Part shown: in pieces, positions 1 through 8,643 of the stretch
Position numbering within the stretch: position 1 is the first letter of the stretch
Layout of the letters: every line of letters starts with the position of its first letter
NCBI GenBank assembly: GCA_016714165.1
Contig: JADJNU010000001.1
Coordinates: 2,294,001-2,358,000 of the forward strand
Reading direction: 5' to 3'
DNA: 64,000 nt
Source of the DNA: Bdellovibrionales bacterium
Lineage (GTDB): Bacteria > Bdellovibrionota > Bdellovibrionia > Bdellovibrionales > UBA1609
The notes under the pieces: model-generated
The model's input: the letters and a program-made list of their open reading frames with translations, nothing else
Told to the model about the DNA's origin: nothing
Databases searched by the model: none
Position numbers and translations under genes: made by a program

Positions 1-908
1 GGGAATAGACGAGGAAATGAAGGGTCCTCCCATCTCTTTGCAATCCAGCCTGCATAGTGGATAATACGTAATCCCCTCAACGCAGGTATTAGCTGTAGCT
101 CCTCGTAATTGAAATCCCTCAGCTCTTCATATCCTGATAAGAGGGCATTCTCTTCTTCTTCGAAGGTCTCTAAATCTCCAGAAAAAAGCATCCAAAAATC
201 CTGTACCGCCGGTCCCCTGCAGAAATCATCAAAATCAAGCAGAAAAAATTCCTCCGGCTCATCCCGAACTTGAGTCAAAAGAAGATTCCCTCGATGACAA
301 TCACCATGAATTCGAAATTTTTTAATTCCTTGCAATGCCTCATCAAGCCAATTCAGAATCTCGCTCGCGGATTTTTTGTATCGACCCCAAACTTCAGGTG
401 CAACCCAATCCTCCAAAATCTCAAGCGCCGGCCAGCCCATAGAGTCTGAACCAAGCGAAGGACGGTGCCTCGCCTCGCTAAGCTGCCCGATGTTGTGAAT
501 TCTCGCGAGTGTTCGACCAATTTTTTTAAAATCGTAAAATTTCAATTCCTGTGGGATTCTTCCAAAAGCTTTAGGAAAAAAACTGACCAATATCTCATCA
601 CACAACTGTATCGTTGATTTATTCTCCAATACAAATGGAGCGATCACAGGAACTCCAGACTCGCGAAGTTCACGTAAAAAGGTATGTTCTTCTTGAACAG
701 TCGACCAATCCCAGCGCCCCGGGCGATAGAACTTGGCAATCAACCGATCATTCAATTCAGGAGCACAGGTTCCTTTTTCCAATCTGATATCAAAAACGCG
801 ATTTTCATATGAATTCAGTTGAGTGTACTCTCCAGTTGGAAAAAACCCGGCCCTTTCAGCGGATTTCATGACCCGATCGGGTGTCAAATTATAAAATGAG
901 TTATTCAT
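1..908 (-). CDS. srkA: SrkA/YihE-like stress response kinase (partial)
   Basis: The frame runs from an ATG at 908 on the minus strand and is still open at the window's left edge, so the C-terminus is missing (about 302 residues seen). The translation carries the aminoglycoside-phosphotransferase/choline-kinase fold signature: HGDCHRGNLL (catalytic loop) followed by LLDFDDFCRGPAVQDFW (metal-binding Asp), which is how SrkA (YihE/RdoA) proteins read. The family phosphorylates serine/threonine in proteins and is linked to envelope and oxidative stress in enteric bacteria; the substrate here is unknown. Family assignment is firm, the physiological role is inferred from homology. It is divergent from the metallopeptidase at 1120. 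Confidence 0.85.
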   Translation of the reverse strand, partial: MNNSFYNLTPDRVMKSAERAGFFPTGEYTQLNSYENRVFDIRLEKGTCAPELNDRLIAKFYRPGRWDWSTVQEEHTFLRELRESGVPVIAPFVLENKSTIQLCDEILVSFFPKAFGRIPQELKFYDFKKIGRTLARIHNIGQLSEARHRPSLGSDSMGWPALEILEDWVAPEVWGRYKKSASEILNWLDEALQGIKKFRIHGDCHRGNLLLTQVRDEPEEFFLLDFDDFCRGPAVQDFWMLFSGDLETFEEEENALLSGYEELRDFNYEELQLIPALRGLRIIHYAGWIAKRWEDPSFPRLF

Positions 909-1119
909 AGTGAAGCCAAACTAAGCATTTCTGAGATTTGATGCAATGAAAATGTGGGGAGACGATTCGAGTACCCCAGAACCTCTACCACAATGTAAAA
1001 ATTGAGTACCCGAAACACCATTCTTTGACTTGCTACTGAGATGAATTGAAATATAAATTGAAAATGAAAAAACGTGACAGTCTGAACACAAATATATATT
1101 GGGTCGAAAGTTACTGAAA

Positions 1120-1893
1120 ATGCAAATCTTAAATCTGAATGGCCGCCAGGTTTACTTGTCGAGAAAATCTCATCGGCGTACAATTCGGGTAAGCATCAGG
1201 CCAAATGGGCAAATTCACGTGACAACTGGAAAAATGACATCGCAAAGTGAAATCAAGATTTTCTTATCCCAACATTCAAATTGGCTTGAAGATTCATTGT
1301 TTGCATTTCGATCTTTGCGTCAAAAATATCCACCAAAAAGATTTATTCAGGGAGAGGGATTTCTTTATTTAGGAAAGTATCGATTTTTGAATTTTTCTCC
1401 AAAGGAATCTATAAAGAATCCGACCTTCAAGGTCAGCGAACTGGAACTTGAATGTTCCATTCCTCAGGCAGAGTGGAATTCGTCCTTTTATGTCCTTTCT
1501 CAGTACCAGATACGCTCTTATCTTTTAGGGTTCTTTCAGTCTGAAGGCCGACGCATCATTGGTGATCGAGTCCACTTTTATTCCGAAAGGATGAATCTCC
1601 GGCCGGCATTCCTATCGTTTCGCTCACAAAGAACTCGGTGGGGAAGCTGTACGACAATGGGAAATATCAGTTTAAATTGGCGTCTCATAGGCGCGCCGCC
1701 GGAAGTTCTTGACTATGTGGTCATTCACGAATTGGCTCATTTGCGATACCCCAACCATTCTAGACTCTTCTGGAGTTTGGTGGAGGAATACTGCGACAAA
1801 TATCGATACTGCAGGAAATGGTTGCGAAAAAATTTCTATGAATTTGACTTTTTAAGCGAGAAGTCGGAAATCCATCCTGATATGGACGTTTGA
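1120..1893 (+). CDS. YgjP-like M48/WLM metallopeptidase-fold protein
   Basis: A 257-residue protein with the zinc signature HELAH followed about ten residues later by a third histidine-containing segment (LRYPNHSRLFW), and the conserved RSQRTRWGSC block of the YgjP/DUF45 family. These proteins are predicted metal-dependent hydrolases; no substrate is established for most members. The ATG at 1120 is preferred because the homologous part begins right there; a TTG at 1099 would add seven residues. No strong Shine-Dalgarno sequence is visible for either. No signal peptide, so probably cytoplasmic. Confidence 0.8.
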   Translation: MQILNLNGRQVYLSRKSHRRTIRVSIRPNGQIHVTTGKMTSQSEIKIFLSQHSNWLEDSLFAFRSLRQKYPPKRFIQGEGFLYLGKYRFLNFSPKESIKNPTFKVSELELECSIPQAEWNSSFYVLSQYQIRSYLLGFFQSEGRRIIGDRVHFYSERMNLRPAFLSFRSQRTRWGSCTTMGNISLNWRLIGAPPEVLDYVVIHELAHLRYPNHSRLFWSLVEEYCDKYRYCRKWLRKNFYEFDFLSEKSEIHPDMDV

Positions 1894-2038
1894 GCTCTCT
1901 GACCGTTCAAAGTTTATACAGTCAGAGCCAGGATCTGTCTCCAGGAGCTTTTGAATCTCGATTTTTGAAACTGAAACGACCTGAATGCTTGCCACTGGCA
2001 TAAGTACTGCTTTGGATAAAACCAAGGAGAATTGATTT

Positions 2039-2425
2039 ATGAATAGCTTTCCCCCAATCTTTCGCGCACTCGCAGTACTTTTTGTTCTCGTTCCTGCGCT
2101 TTTTGGACGCGCTGATTGGGGAGGCCTGAGCGTTTGGGAGCAACTGCAGTTTAGCGGGAGTTCTCACGTAGGGTTTGTTCAGTCCATTGCGGTAAACGAT
2201 TCCTCTAACGAAACTATCGTTCGCATTTCAACTCTAGAGTCGAAATCTCTTATTTTTAAGTTATGTCCTAGCTCTTCTCAACTGAAAGATTCAGAGACAT
2301 TGACCCGAAATAAAATGGAACTCATTCGTCAAGCGATGAGCCAAGGAAAACAAGTTCGCTTCTCAACAGGTTCGGGCCTTTTTGGCTGCCTGTCCCACGT
2401 TGAACTGCTGGATAAGCAGATCTAA
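2039..2425 (+). CDS. small secreted protein of unknown function
   Basis: 128 residues. The start is supported by AAGGAG 8 bases upstream of the ATG. Residues 1 to about 25 form a signal peptide (MNSFPPIFRALAVLFVLVPA, then a likely cleavage near ALFGRA). The mature part is short, with two cysteines (in KLCPS and FGCLS) that could form a disulfide. I do not recognise a family. It is probably exported to the periplasm or beyond. Confidence 0.6.
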   Translation: MNSFPPIFRALAVLFVLVPALFGRADWGGLSVWEQLQFSGSSHVGFVQSIAVNDSSNETIVRISTLESKSLIFKLCPSSSQLKDSETLTRNKMELIRQAMSQGKQVRFSTGSGLFGCLSHVELLDKQI

Positions 2426-2578
2426 CTCCTGCCCATTTTCGTTACTCGCGCCAAAAATTGGCAAGATTTTGTTATTATTTCATATCTGAACGTATTTGGG
2501 CGGAGCGATTGTGGCCTAGTGATTGCTTTCTTGTTTATGGACGGTGTTTTTTAGAATTGGATTGAGAGGGATCTAAAA

Positions 2579-4153
2579 ATGAGCTTCACATTTATTTTCG
2601 CAAGCCGAACTCGGTATTTCTCTCGTATTCTGGCCGTCATTTTCTTTGGATTGTTCTTTGGAGCTTGCTCCGGAAAGAAATCCAATACCTCACCGCCAGT
2701 CGCTCCGCCACCTCCGCCTCCTATTCAATACTACGGCAACCACCAGGGACGAATTGGAAACTTTGATTATTACGGTAACGGTCACGTGGGATCTTATGAT
2801 TCCGAACAGGAACGAGCTGAACGACGTCGCAGATATGCTACGAGTCAAGATAGACTTTATCGCTTCAGGCGTGGTGAACAAAATAGACGAAGCGAAGAAT
2901 CTGACTTTATCGCAGACGATGACAATGATGGCGGCCATGATCGCCCAGACGACTGGTCTGACGAGCAGACAGACTATTCCAGAGGCGACAAGGAAGGCTA
3001 TCGGCCAAGGTCGCCAGGGGCTCCGACCGTCTTGGGTCAAAACTCCCCTGCAGGATTGGAATCCTCGGGTTCGGATCCACAGCAGAGCAGCGTGCCCTAC
3101 GGCGGTGCGCCTCCCTCTGTGACAGGAACGATTGATCCCGCGGGAAATTATTTTACTGACAGTCGAGTCGATGTTCTGCTGCCAGTATTGAAGGCCCAAA
3201 TTGATAAAATTCCTGAACCAATCCGTCAAGAGAGCGAAGCTTTTTCTCTTGCCATTAATTCAATGGGAGTTCAGGCAAACGTCAAAACACGTAGGGTTCT
3301 AGTAGAATTTGTTTTTGATGGTCCTACGGGGCCCGTTAGCGCAAAATTTGCTGGATTTTTGGATCGAAATAATCGATCCGTCATGTATGAAACTCATGCA
3401 ACTGAAGGCGATGAATACCCATTTTCAGTCACCCTTGCTTGTGTCGACGCAGACATGACCACTTGTGAAAATACGATCGTCAGAATTGATCAGTTTACAA
3501 ACAAGGGAGAAATCTGCAAGACGGCCTTTGTCGTGCATCGCGTGGGCAATGCCCATGTCACATTTAACCAAAGCGATTATCATCGCTCTTTGGAATCTCT
3601 CAACCCCAACTTTAAAGAGTTCATGCTTTATTTGAAAAATACAAGCGACGCCGTCAAAAAAGTACTTATATGTCTTAGGTCGGGGCGAAGCAATTGCGCG
3701 ACTCCCCCTATGCGAGCTCCCGGTGCTAACGATGTAGAATTCCGATCCTGGGCCGCTGCTTACGGTAGATCTTCCTTTGTGGTTTCTCTCTGGTCAGTGA
3801 CAACAATCAATAATCCGATTCAGGACGCTTTGGTATTTTCAGGCCCTCTCCTTTTGGCAGATAGTCTGGGCCAGGAGTCGTCATCCAACTCCGAAATTCA
3901 AATCAACGGATATCAGCGTAATTTAAACGCAGTGAACGTGAATACAGGAATTGTTGATCACGAGGGAAAGTTTGCAAGATATTTATCACGCGCCCAACTT
4001 TTGAAAAATGACGGCAATGGTAATATTCTAGCAAGTATTCACTTTAATGGCGTGGCAGAGTCGGCAGAATTGGGCTTTAAAAGCCAGGTGCTGCCTGGAC
4101 GCGATTTTCTTAAGTTGGTAGAGAGCGGGCCACCGCCACCTTCGAAGCCGTAG
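2579..4153 (+). CDS. large lipoprotein of unknown function
   Basis: 524 residues, preceded by GAGAGGG at good spacing. A hydrophobic N-terminal segment ends in a lipobox (FGAC, with the acylated cysteine at residue 30), followed by a proline-rich stretch and a low-complexity Arg/Asp/Gly/Ser-rich linker to about residue 200. The C-terminal 300 residues look globular, with several cysteines. The pattern (lipobox, flexible linker, globular domain) indicates an outer-membrane or surface lipoprotein. No domain is recognised. The 179-residue frame on the opposite strand is a shadow produced by the repetitive linker. Confidence 0.7.
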   Translation: MSFTFIFASRTRYFSRILAVIFFGLFFGACSGKKSNTSPPVAPPPPPPIQYYGNHQGRIGNFDYYGNGHVGSYDSEQERAERRRRYATSQDRLYRFRRGEQNRRSEESDFIADDDNDGGHDRPDDWSDEQTDYSRGDKEGYRPRSPGAPTVLGQNSPAGLESSGSDPQQSSVPYGGAPPSVTGTIDPAGNYFTDSRVDVLLPVLKAQIDKIPEPIRQESEAFSLAINSMGVQANVKTRRVLVEFVFDGPTGPVSAKFAGFLDRNNRSVMYETHATEGDEYPFSVTLACVDADMTTCENTIVRIDQFTNKGEICKTAFVVHRVGNAHVTFNQSDYHRSLESLNPNFKEFMLYLKNTSDAVKKVLICLRSGRSNCATPPMRAPGANDVEFRSWAAAYGRSSFVVSLWSVTTINNPIQDALVFSGPLLLADSLGQESSSNSEIQINGYQRNLNAVNVNTGIVDHEGKFARYLSRAQLLKNDGNGNILASIHFNGVAESAELGFKSQVLPGRDFLKLVESGPPPPSKP

Positions 4154-4318
4154 TTTCCTTCTCCGGCGAAACGAAGCATTGAGCAAAATTTGCTTTTTTC
4201 GAATACACTTTGCTTTATTTGCATTTTCTGATTCACTGTAGCGGTTACTCATTTTTATCTTTTGGGTGCGTGGTGTCTTTGTCTTCTCTGCATGGAATTT
4301 CTTTTATAAAAGAGTTCC

Positions 4319-5281
4319 ATGTGGGATGATTCCCCACTCAGTGATAGGACTATTGGTATGGCAAAAACTGGTGGCAATCAAATCGTCGCGAGCGTTGACC
4401 GTGATTCAGGAGCGGCAGCGCCAGCAGTGGCTCCTGCCTTAGGACAGTACGCGGATTTTCGCCGATACTTGCGTGACTTCTATGAATTTAAGAAGAAGAC
4501 TTTGAGCACCGCTGTCCGTTCCTATTCCTATGCCGCCTTCAGCGCAGCAGCAGATATAAAGTCACCCAATTATCTGAAACTCATTATTGAGGGACAGCGC
4601 AACCTCTCAATGGACATGGTTAAGAGGTTTATCAGAGCCTTGGGTTTACAAGGGGAAGAAGGTAAGGAATTTAAGGCCCTTGTTCTTTATGGCCAGGCCC
4701 GCGACCCTTTGGAGCGAAATCGTTATTTGAAGTCATTGTCTGAATTTAGAGCAAAACGCAAGATTCGGCTTGGCGAAATCAACTCTGAAATCTGGAGCAA
4801 GGTTCCCAACTGGGTTTCTTGGGTTCTTTATACTCTTGTCGATCAAGAAGGCGTTGAATTTGATCCGACCCATTTGCGCCGCGTGATGCGCGATCGCGTT
4901 TCAATTGATGAAGTAAAACGAGCGCTCAACCTACTCTTGAATTCAGGTGAGCTACGAAAAAATCCTGACGGATCTATTCAAAAGGGACGAGAGCTAATAA
5001 ATGGGTATGAAAATATCCCTGTCGCTATGGTTAGAAAAATTCAAGCAGAGCTTATTTATCTTGGACTTGAATCTTTGTTTCAAGATGACCCCACAGAAAG
5101 AGAATTTGGAGCCTTGACTTTGGCTCTCACTGAGAAAGAATTTGAGCAAATTAAGTTCGAGCTACGCCAGTTCCGTAAGCGCATCTACAAAGACATCAGC
5201 ATACAGCGTGGCCAAAACAAGGGCCAAAGAGTCTACCAACTCAACATCCAGCTATTTCCGGTTTCAGATCGTGTTCGGTAG
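4319..5281 (+). CDS. TIGR02147-family protein
   Basis: 320 residues. The block from about residue 40 (YADFRRYLRDFYEFKKK) through SYAAFSAAADIKSPNYLKLIIEGQRNLS is the N-terminal signature of TIGR02147, a family expanded in Bdellovibrio and Fibrobacter that reads like a helix-turn-helix followed by a winged-helix-like region. The first 40 residues are Ala/Gly-rich and may not be translated; a second ATG at 4358 is possible. Probably a DNA-binding regulator, which is inference from the fold-like N-terminus. It is the best taxonomic hint in the window. Confidence 0.75.
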   Translation: MWDDSPLSDRTIGMAKTGGNQIVASVDRDSGAAAPAVAPALGQYADFRRYLRDFYEFKKKTLSTAVRSYSYAAFSAAADIKSPNYLKLIIEGQRNLSMDMVKRFIRALGLQGEEGKEFKALVLYGQARDPLERNRYLKSLSEFRAKRKIRLGEINSEIWSKVPNWVSWVLYTLVDQEGVEFDPTHLRRVMRDRVSIDEVKRALNLLLNSGELRKNPDGSIQKGRELINGYENIPVAMVRKIQAELIYLGLESLFQDDPTEREFGALTLALTEKEFEQIKFELRQFRKRIYKDISIQRGQNKGQRVYQLNIQLFPVSDRVR

Positions 5282-5823
5282 GGGCTTGTAAGAGGGGGGG
5301 ATAAAAGGGTCAACTTGGGGTCTCAGCGCCAAAAAAGGGAAGGAACCTTTCAGTTCCGACAGTCATTCCATTCGAGGGGGGGGAGGGGAATGAAACGATC
5401 GCTAAGACCCAAGCATGACCGACAGCAAACGTTCTACATCTCTTATCTTTAGCAAGGATCGAGCCAGTCTGCGAACTTTCGCGGTCCCCAGAAATGGCCG
5501 ATCAACCTAGATGATCATTTGTGCAAATTGACCTTCATTAGATTCTAGAAAACTTTAACATATTAAAATCACAAAGTTTATTGTATTCCTTGCTGTATTC
5601 ATCCCAGTCTGCAAGGAACGGGAAATTCTTGACACATCATATCCAATAGAACCTTTTAGCCACATAGACTTAACTGGTTGGGTAAAAACTAAGCCAAGTG
5701 GGATAAAAATTTCATGTTTTAGAAAGTGCCTCTTCGAAAAATCTTCCTTTGATGAAGATACTCTCGAAGAGTTTAATGTCAAAAGGCCGCTGTGAAGCGC
5801 TGGCTCAACTTGGGGGGGGATCT
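5282..5823. other. gene-free interval between 5281 and 5824
   Basis: Apart from the structured element at 5314-5413, this 542-base gap contains G-runs near 5293, 5376 and 5810 and an A/T-rich part (5540-5760). I see no convincing coding frame: the 75-codon frame on the minus strand at 5555-5782 has no start signal and no family resemblance. Confidence 0.5.
5314..5413 (+). ncRNA. candidate structured RNA (three-way junction)
   Basis: This intergenic stretch folds on paper into a three-way junction. The outer stem pairs 5314-5328 with 5400-5413 (13 pairs, one mismatch, one bulge). Inside are hairpin 1 (GGAAC 5342-5346 with GTTCC 5353-5357) and hairpin 2 (CATTCC 5364-5369 with GGAATG 5387-5392), the latter with a G-rich loop. 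No known Rfam consensus comes to mind; in particular it does not match the c-di-GMP-I riboswitch core. The strand is undetermined from structure alone; + is assumed from the neighbouring genes. Confidence 0.35.
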
Positions 5824-6657
5824 ATGACGGGAAAGAGAAAGTATTTTTTTATTTTGAGTCTTTTTTGGCCTCTTCTTCTTCTTTGGCCCTCGCTAGGTGA
5901 AGCAAAAGCCACCGATTTGCCTCTGAGTTTTTCTGCCAAAATTGGTTCAGCTTCCCGCGCTCGGGAAGAGGATTGGCGAATTACTCGACAACGTCATTTC
6001 ACCTTGTATCGCCTCGCTGGGCCACATGACTTGAGCAGAGATGCTGAGGAAGATGCTGGTCCCATTGAAAAACTAGATTTTCTTCGCGTTCGTGAGTGGC
6101 CTAACCTTGAGGAAATTTCTAGCGCATTTGGCTATGTACGTGACGAGCAATTTCTGACGGATCCAATGCAAGTTCCATCTTTTTCTCGTCGATCAACATG
6201 GCTATATCCAGATGATGGTTGTTTTGCTCGAGCTGCCTTGATGAAAAATCTGATGAAAATAAGGGGCTATTCCCAACCCAATAGAGTCTTCATCTTTGGA
6301 AATTTATTGGTGAAATCTCCCAACGGTCTAAATGGAGAAGTCAGCTGGTGGTATCACACAGCTCCCGTGGCAAGAGTAAGAAACCAAGTTTATGTTTTTG
6401 ATCCGAGCATCGATCCGAAGCAACCAATTCTTCTGCGGGATTGGGCCAGCCGCCAAACAGATGATTTAAATTCGATTAAAATGGCGTTCTGCGCGCCTGA
6501 TACATATATGCCTTTCTCTCCATGCGAGTATCCTCAAATCGGAGAAGATGCCAGAGCGGAGGGCGATATCTCCTATTTTCTGGATCTCGAATGGAGGCGC
6601 CAATTGGAGTTGGGAAGAGATCCTATCAAGGTGCTTGGAGACGATCCTCCCTGGTAA
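5824..6657 (+). CDS. secreted protein-glutaminase-like enzyme
   Basis: 277 residues. The start at 5824 is chosen because a signal peptide begins exactly there (hydrophobic residues 8-24, ending SLGEA) and a G-rich stretch lies just upstream; the longer frame from 5749 adds an unlikely leader. The core has the Cys-His-Asp triad of the protein-glutaminase family (PF18626): C133 in DDGCFARA, H178 in WWYHTAPV, D193 in VFDPSID, in the right order and with similar spacing to the Chryseobacterium enzyme. That enzyme deamidates glutamine side chains of proteins. Here the enzyme would act outside the cytoplasm; the target is unknown. Confidence 0.75.
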   Translation: MTGKRKYFFILSLFWPLLLLWPSLGEAKATDLPLSFSAKIGSASRAREEDWRITRQRHFTLYRLAGPHDLSRDAEEDAGPIEKLDFLRVREWPNLEEISSAFGYVRDEQFLTDPMQVPSFSRRSTWLYPDDGCFARAALMKNLMKIRGYSQPNRVFIFGNLLVKSPNGLNGEVSWWYHTAPVARVRNQVYVFDPSIDPKQPILLRDWASRQTDDLNSIKMAFCAPDTYMPFSPCEYPQIGEDARAEGDISYFLDLEWRRQLELGRDPIKVLGDDPPW

Positions 6658-6745
6658 ACGCTTTCATTTGAGATCCTCTTTCTCTCAAAATCCTGCCAGG
6701 CAAAAGCAATCCAAGAAAATAAGATCAGAATCGCTCGGTAATAAC

Positions 6746-6779
6746 AGAATCGACAATTGATTAGCAAGCTGTCGATTCT
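6746..6779. terminator. hairpin after the glutaminase gene
   Basis: A perfect 10-bp inverted repeat, AGAATCGACA at 6746-6755 and TGTCGATTCT at 6770-6779, with a 14-base loop, followed by a few T residues. It lies 90 bases downstream of the stop codon at 6657 and probably ends that transcript, although the T-run is short. Confidence 0.4.
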
Positions 6780-6915
6780 TTGGTCAGTTAGGCCCCATTA
6801 GGGCCCTAGTGGGCCTGCGACATTTCTTGCAACCTAGCCTTTCAGAATCCAGTTGGATATCTCCCGTTGGCTGTAATAATTTTCTTTTCACCTGATTTTT
6901 CAAAGGGGAATATTC

Positions 6916-8586
6916 ATGAGCAAGAAGCGCAATTGGTCAAAACTCATAAAGGGTAGTAACGGCGAGCGAACATTCAAAGGAGACTCTCTCATACTCGGTT
7001 TGATTGGGACGTCTCTTTCTCTGCTTCTCACAATTGCCTATTCCAATTGCGGTGGGATGAAAAGCCTTGATTTAAACTCTTCGACCTCGAGCGGGCTAGT
7101 CGGCGCGGACCTATTTGGAACTCAAAGCGGCAACATAACTAAGGATCATCTTGAAGGAAGTATTAGCTTTGGAAAGGCTGAGATTCGTGAGGATGAATCA
7201 ACAAATCTTTCGTGGGGCTTTAATTGGGGATCCTCAGGTAGCAGTGGAAGTAATTCTGGCTATCGATTGCAGAGTTTTGGCTGCAATCCAGAAGTTTTTG
7301 GAGGATATATTAAAAACATGCAGTCGTTTTTGAATGTGAGTGGAGGCTGTGATAACAAAACGGGATCCTGCTCGTATCATGCCGATGGAGAGAAAACCGT
7401 TTCGGGCTTGCCTGCTAGCGCGATCCCTTATTCCTGTGAGATCAAGTTCCAGTGGTTTAGCGATGGCAATACGGATTCGATAAATGACGTGAAAATTTCC
7501 GTAAGTATTAAAGTCAATCCAAAGCCTCAAGATCCCCCTCCCCCTCCTGCTGAAAAGTGCGAAGGGTCTGAGCTCCTGCAGGGTAATTTTGACCGATGCA
7601 ATGACACCGAATGTGTAGGATGGGCGTTCGAATACGGACAGGTTGCAACGAAAGTTCAGATCAGAGCTATTCAAACTGGAGCGAAATCCCGAAACACAAC
7701 CATCATGACGACCACAACCGTCGGGAGATCAGATGTAAACTCTCATCTCGCGCAACAAGGCTGCCTCAATACAGGTAGCTTATTGAGCCAATTTACAGTT
7801 TCAAAAAGCACGATCGATGAAGCTCTGCGGGCCGCTACCGCGAGCACGGGCACGGGTTCAGGCAGCAAAATCCAACTTGAGGCTGTGGTTGTGGGACTTA
7901 GCGGAGGAAGATCAATCGGCTTTGTGGAAAACTATCAACCGCTCACACCTATTGATCCAGGTGGAGGCGGCGGTGGCGGTGGCGGAAATACCCCGCCTGT
8001 TTCGAGTCTCTCGTTCGTCAGTGGTCCATACAATGTGGGTATTTCTGGATCCGCCCAGAATTTTCCAGCCGATACGAAATGGTGTTTAACCACAGGAACC
8101 AGTTCGTGCTCACCAACTCTCTCTAACATGCAAGATTGGGTATCAGTTGGACCTGCAGATCCTGGCCGATTCAATTGGAAATATGAAATCCGCCCCTATC
8201 AGATTGGATGGTGTCCGGGAACCTTCACGGCCGTCATGCAGGCCCCTAATGAAAGCTCCTACACGGCCTCCTTTACCATTGAATATCCAAATTTTTATGC
8301 TGCCACAGGTGGTTTGCAGGTTTACAATGTTCCACCCCCAACCGTTGGAACATTAAAGGGTTGTTTTGAATATGATCAAGATTACGGTCCGTCAAATAAG
8401 CCAGGATCTTGCGGCGGCAAAGGACAGACAGCAATCATAGGTTATGGATGGTCCTATAACGAGAGCACTCATTCAGCCTCTTTTGGTGGCGACTCTAGCG
8501 TATTCGGAGGCCGCCATGGCACCATATTTTTCACATTTGACTACGTCAAATGTGGGTTCTCTCAAACGACAAGTCAGCGCTTCTAA
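6916..8586 (+). CDS. exported Gly/Pro-linker protein of unknown function
   Basis: 556 residues, AAAGGGGA upstream of the ATG. Residues 25-42 form one hydrophobic segment ending AYSNC (C45), a non-canonical lipobox, so it may be a lipoprotein or an anchored exported protein. The rest is modular: a Cys-rich N-terminal domain (to about 210), a linker with PPPPP, a second domain with paired cysteines (215-345), a run of nine glycines, and a C-terminal domain rich in aromatic residues and cysteines. The many even-spaced cysteines imply disulfides, hence extracytoplasmic. No family is recognised. Confidence 0.65.
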   Translation: MSKKRNWSKLIKGSNGERTFKGDSLILGLIGTSLSLLLTIAYSNCGGMKSLDLNSSTSSGLVGADLFGTQSGNITKDHLEGSISFGKAEIREDESTNLSWGFNWGSSGSSGSNSGYRLQSFGCNPEVFGGYIKNMQSFLNVSGGCDNKTGSCSYHADGEKTVSGLPASAIPYSCEIKFQWFSDGNTDSINDVKISVSIKVNPKPQDPPPPPAEKCEGSELLQGNFDRCNDTECVGWAFEYGQVATKVQIRAIQTGAKSRNTTIMTTTTVGRSDVNSHLAQQGCLNTGSLLSQFTVSKSTIDEALRAATASTGTGSGSKIQLEAVVVGLSGGRSIGFVENYQPLTPIDPGGGGGGGGGNTPPVSSLSFVSGPYNVGISGSAQNFPADTKWCLTTGTSSCSPTLSNMQDWVSVGPADPGRFNWKYEIRPYQIGWCPGTFTAVMQAPNESSYTASFTIEYPNFYAATGGLQVYNVPPPTVGTLKGCFEYDQDYGPSNKPGSCGGKGQTAIIGYGWSYNESTHSASFGGDSSVFGGRHGTIFFTFDYVKCGFSQTTSQRF

Positions 8587-8614
8587 TAGCAAGTTGCCAA
8601 CCAGATAATCGTGT

Positions 8615-8643
8615 GAAACACTCATACTAAGTATGGGTGTTTC
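8615..8643 (+). promoter_or_regulatory. hairpin that covers the start codon at 8633
   Basis: 14-base arms GAAACACTCATACT (8615-8628) and AGTATGGGTGTTTC (8630-8643) pair along their whole length, with one G-U pair, around a single central A. In RNA the innermost pairs would open. The ATG start codon of the TolC-like gene (8633-8635) lies inside the right arm, so the hairpin would hide it from ribosomes. It could also act as the terminator of the preceding gene, since T-rich sequence follows. Confidence 0.5.

Noticed and set aside
905..1183. 92-codon minus-strand frame upstream of the SrkA-like gene
   Set aside because: Overlaps the start of the metallopeptidase gene and shows no ribosome binding site or recognisable composition.
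2690..3229. 179-codon minus-strand frame
   Set aside because: Lies entirely within the lipoprotein gene at 2579-4153, opposite its low-complexity linker; no start signal or family resemblance.
5314..5413. c-di-GMP-I riboswitch (as in Bdellovibrio merRNA)
   Set aside because: The conserved GEMM core sequence elements are not present; only a generic three-way junction is visible.
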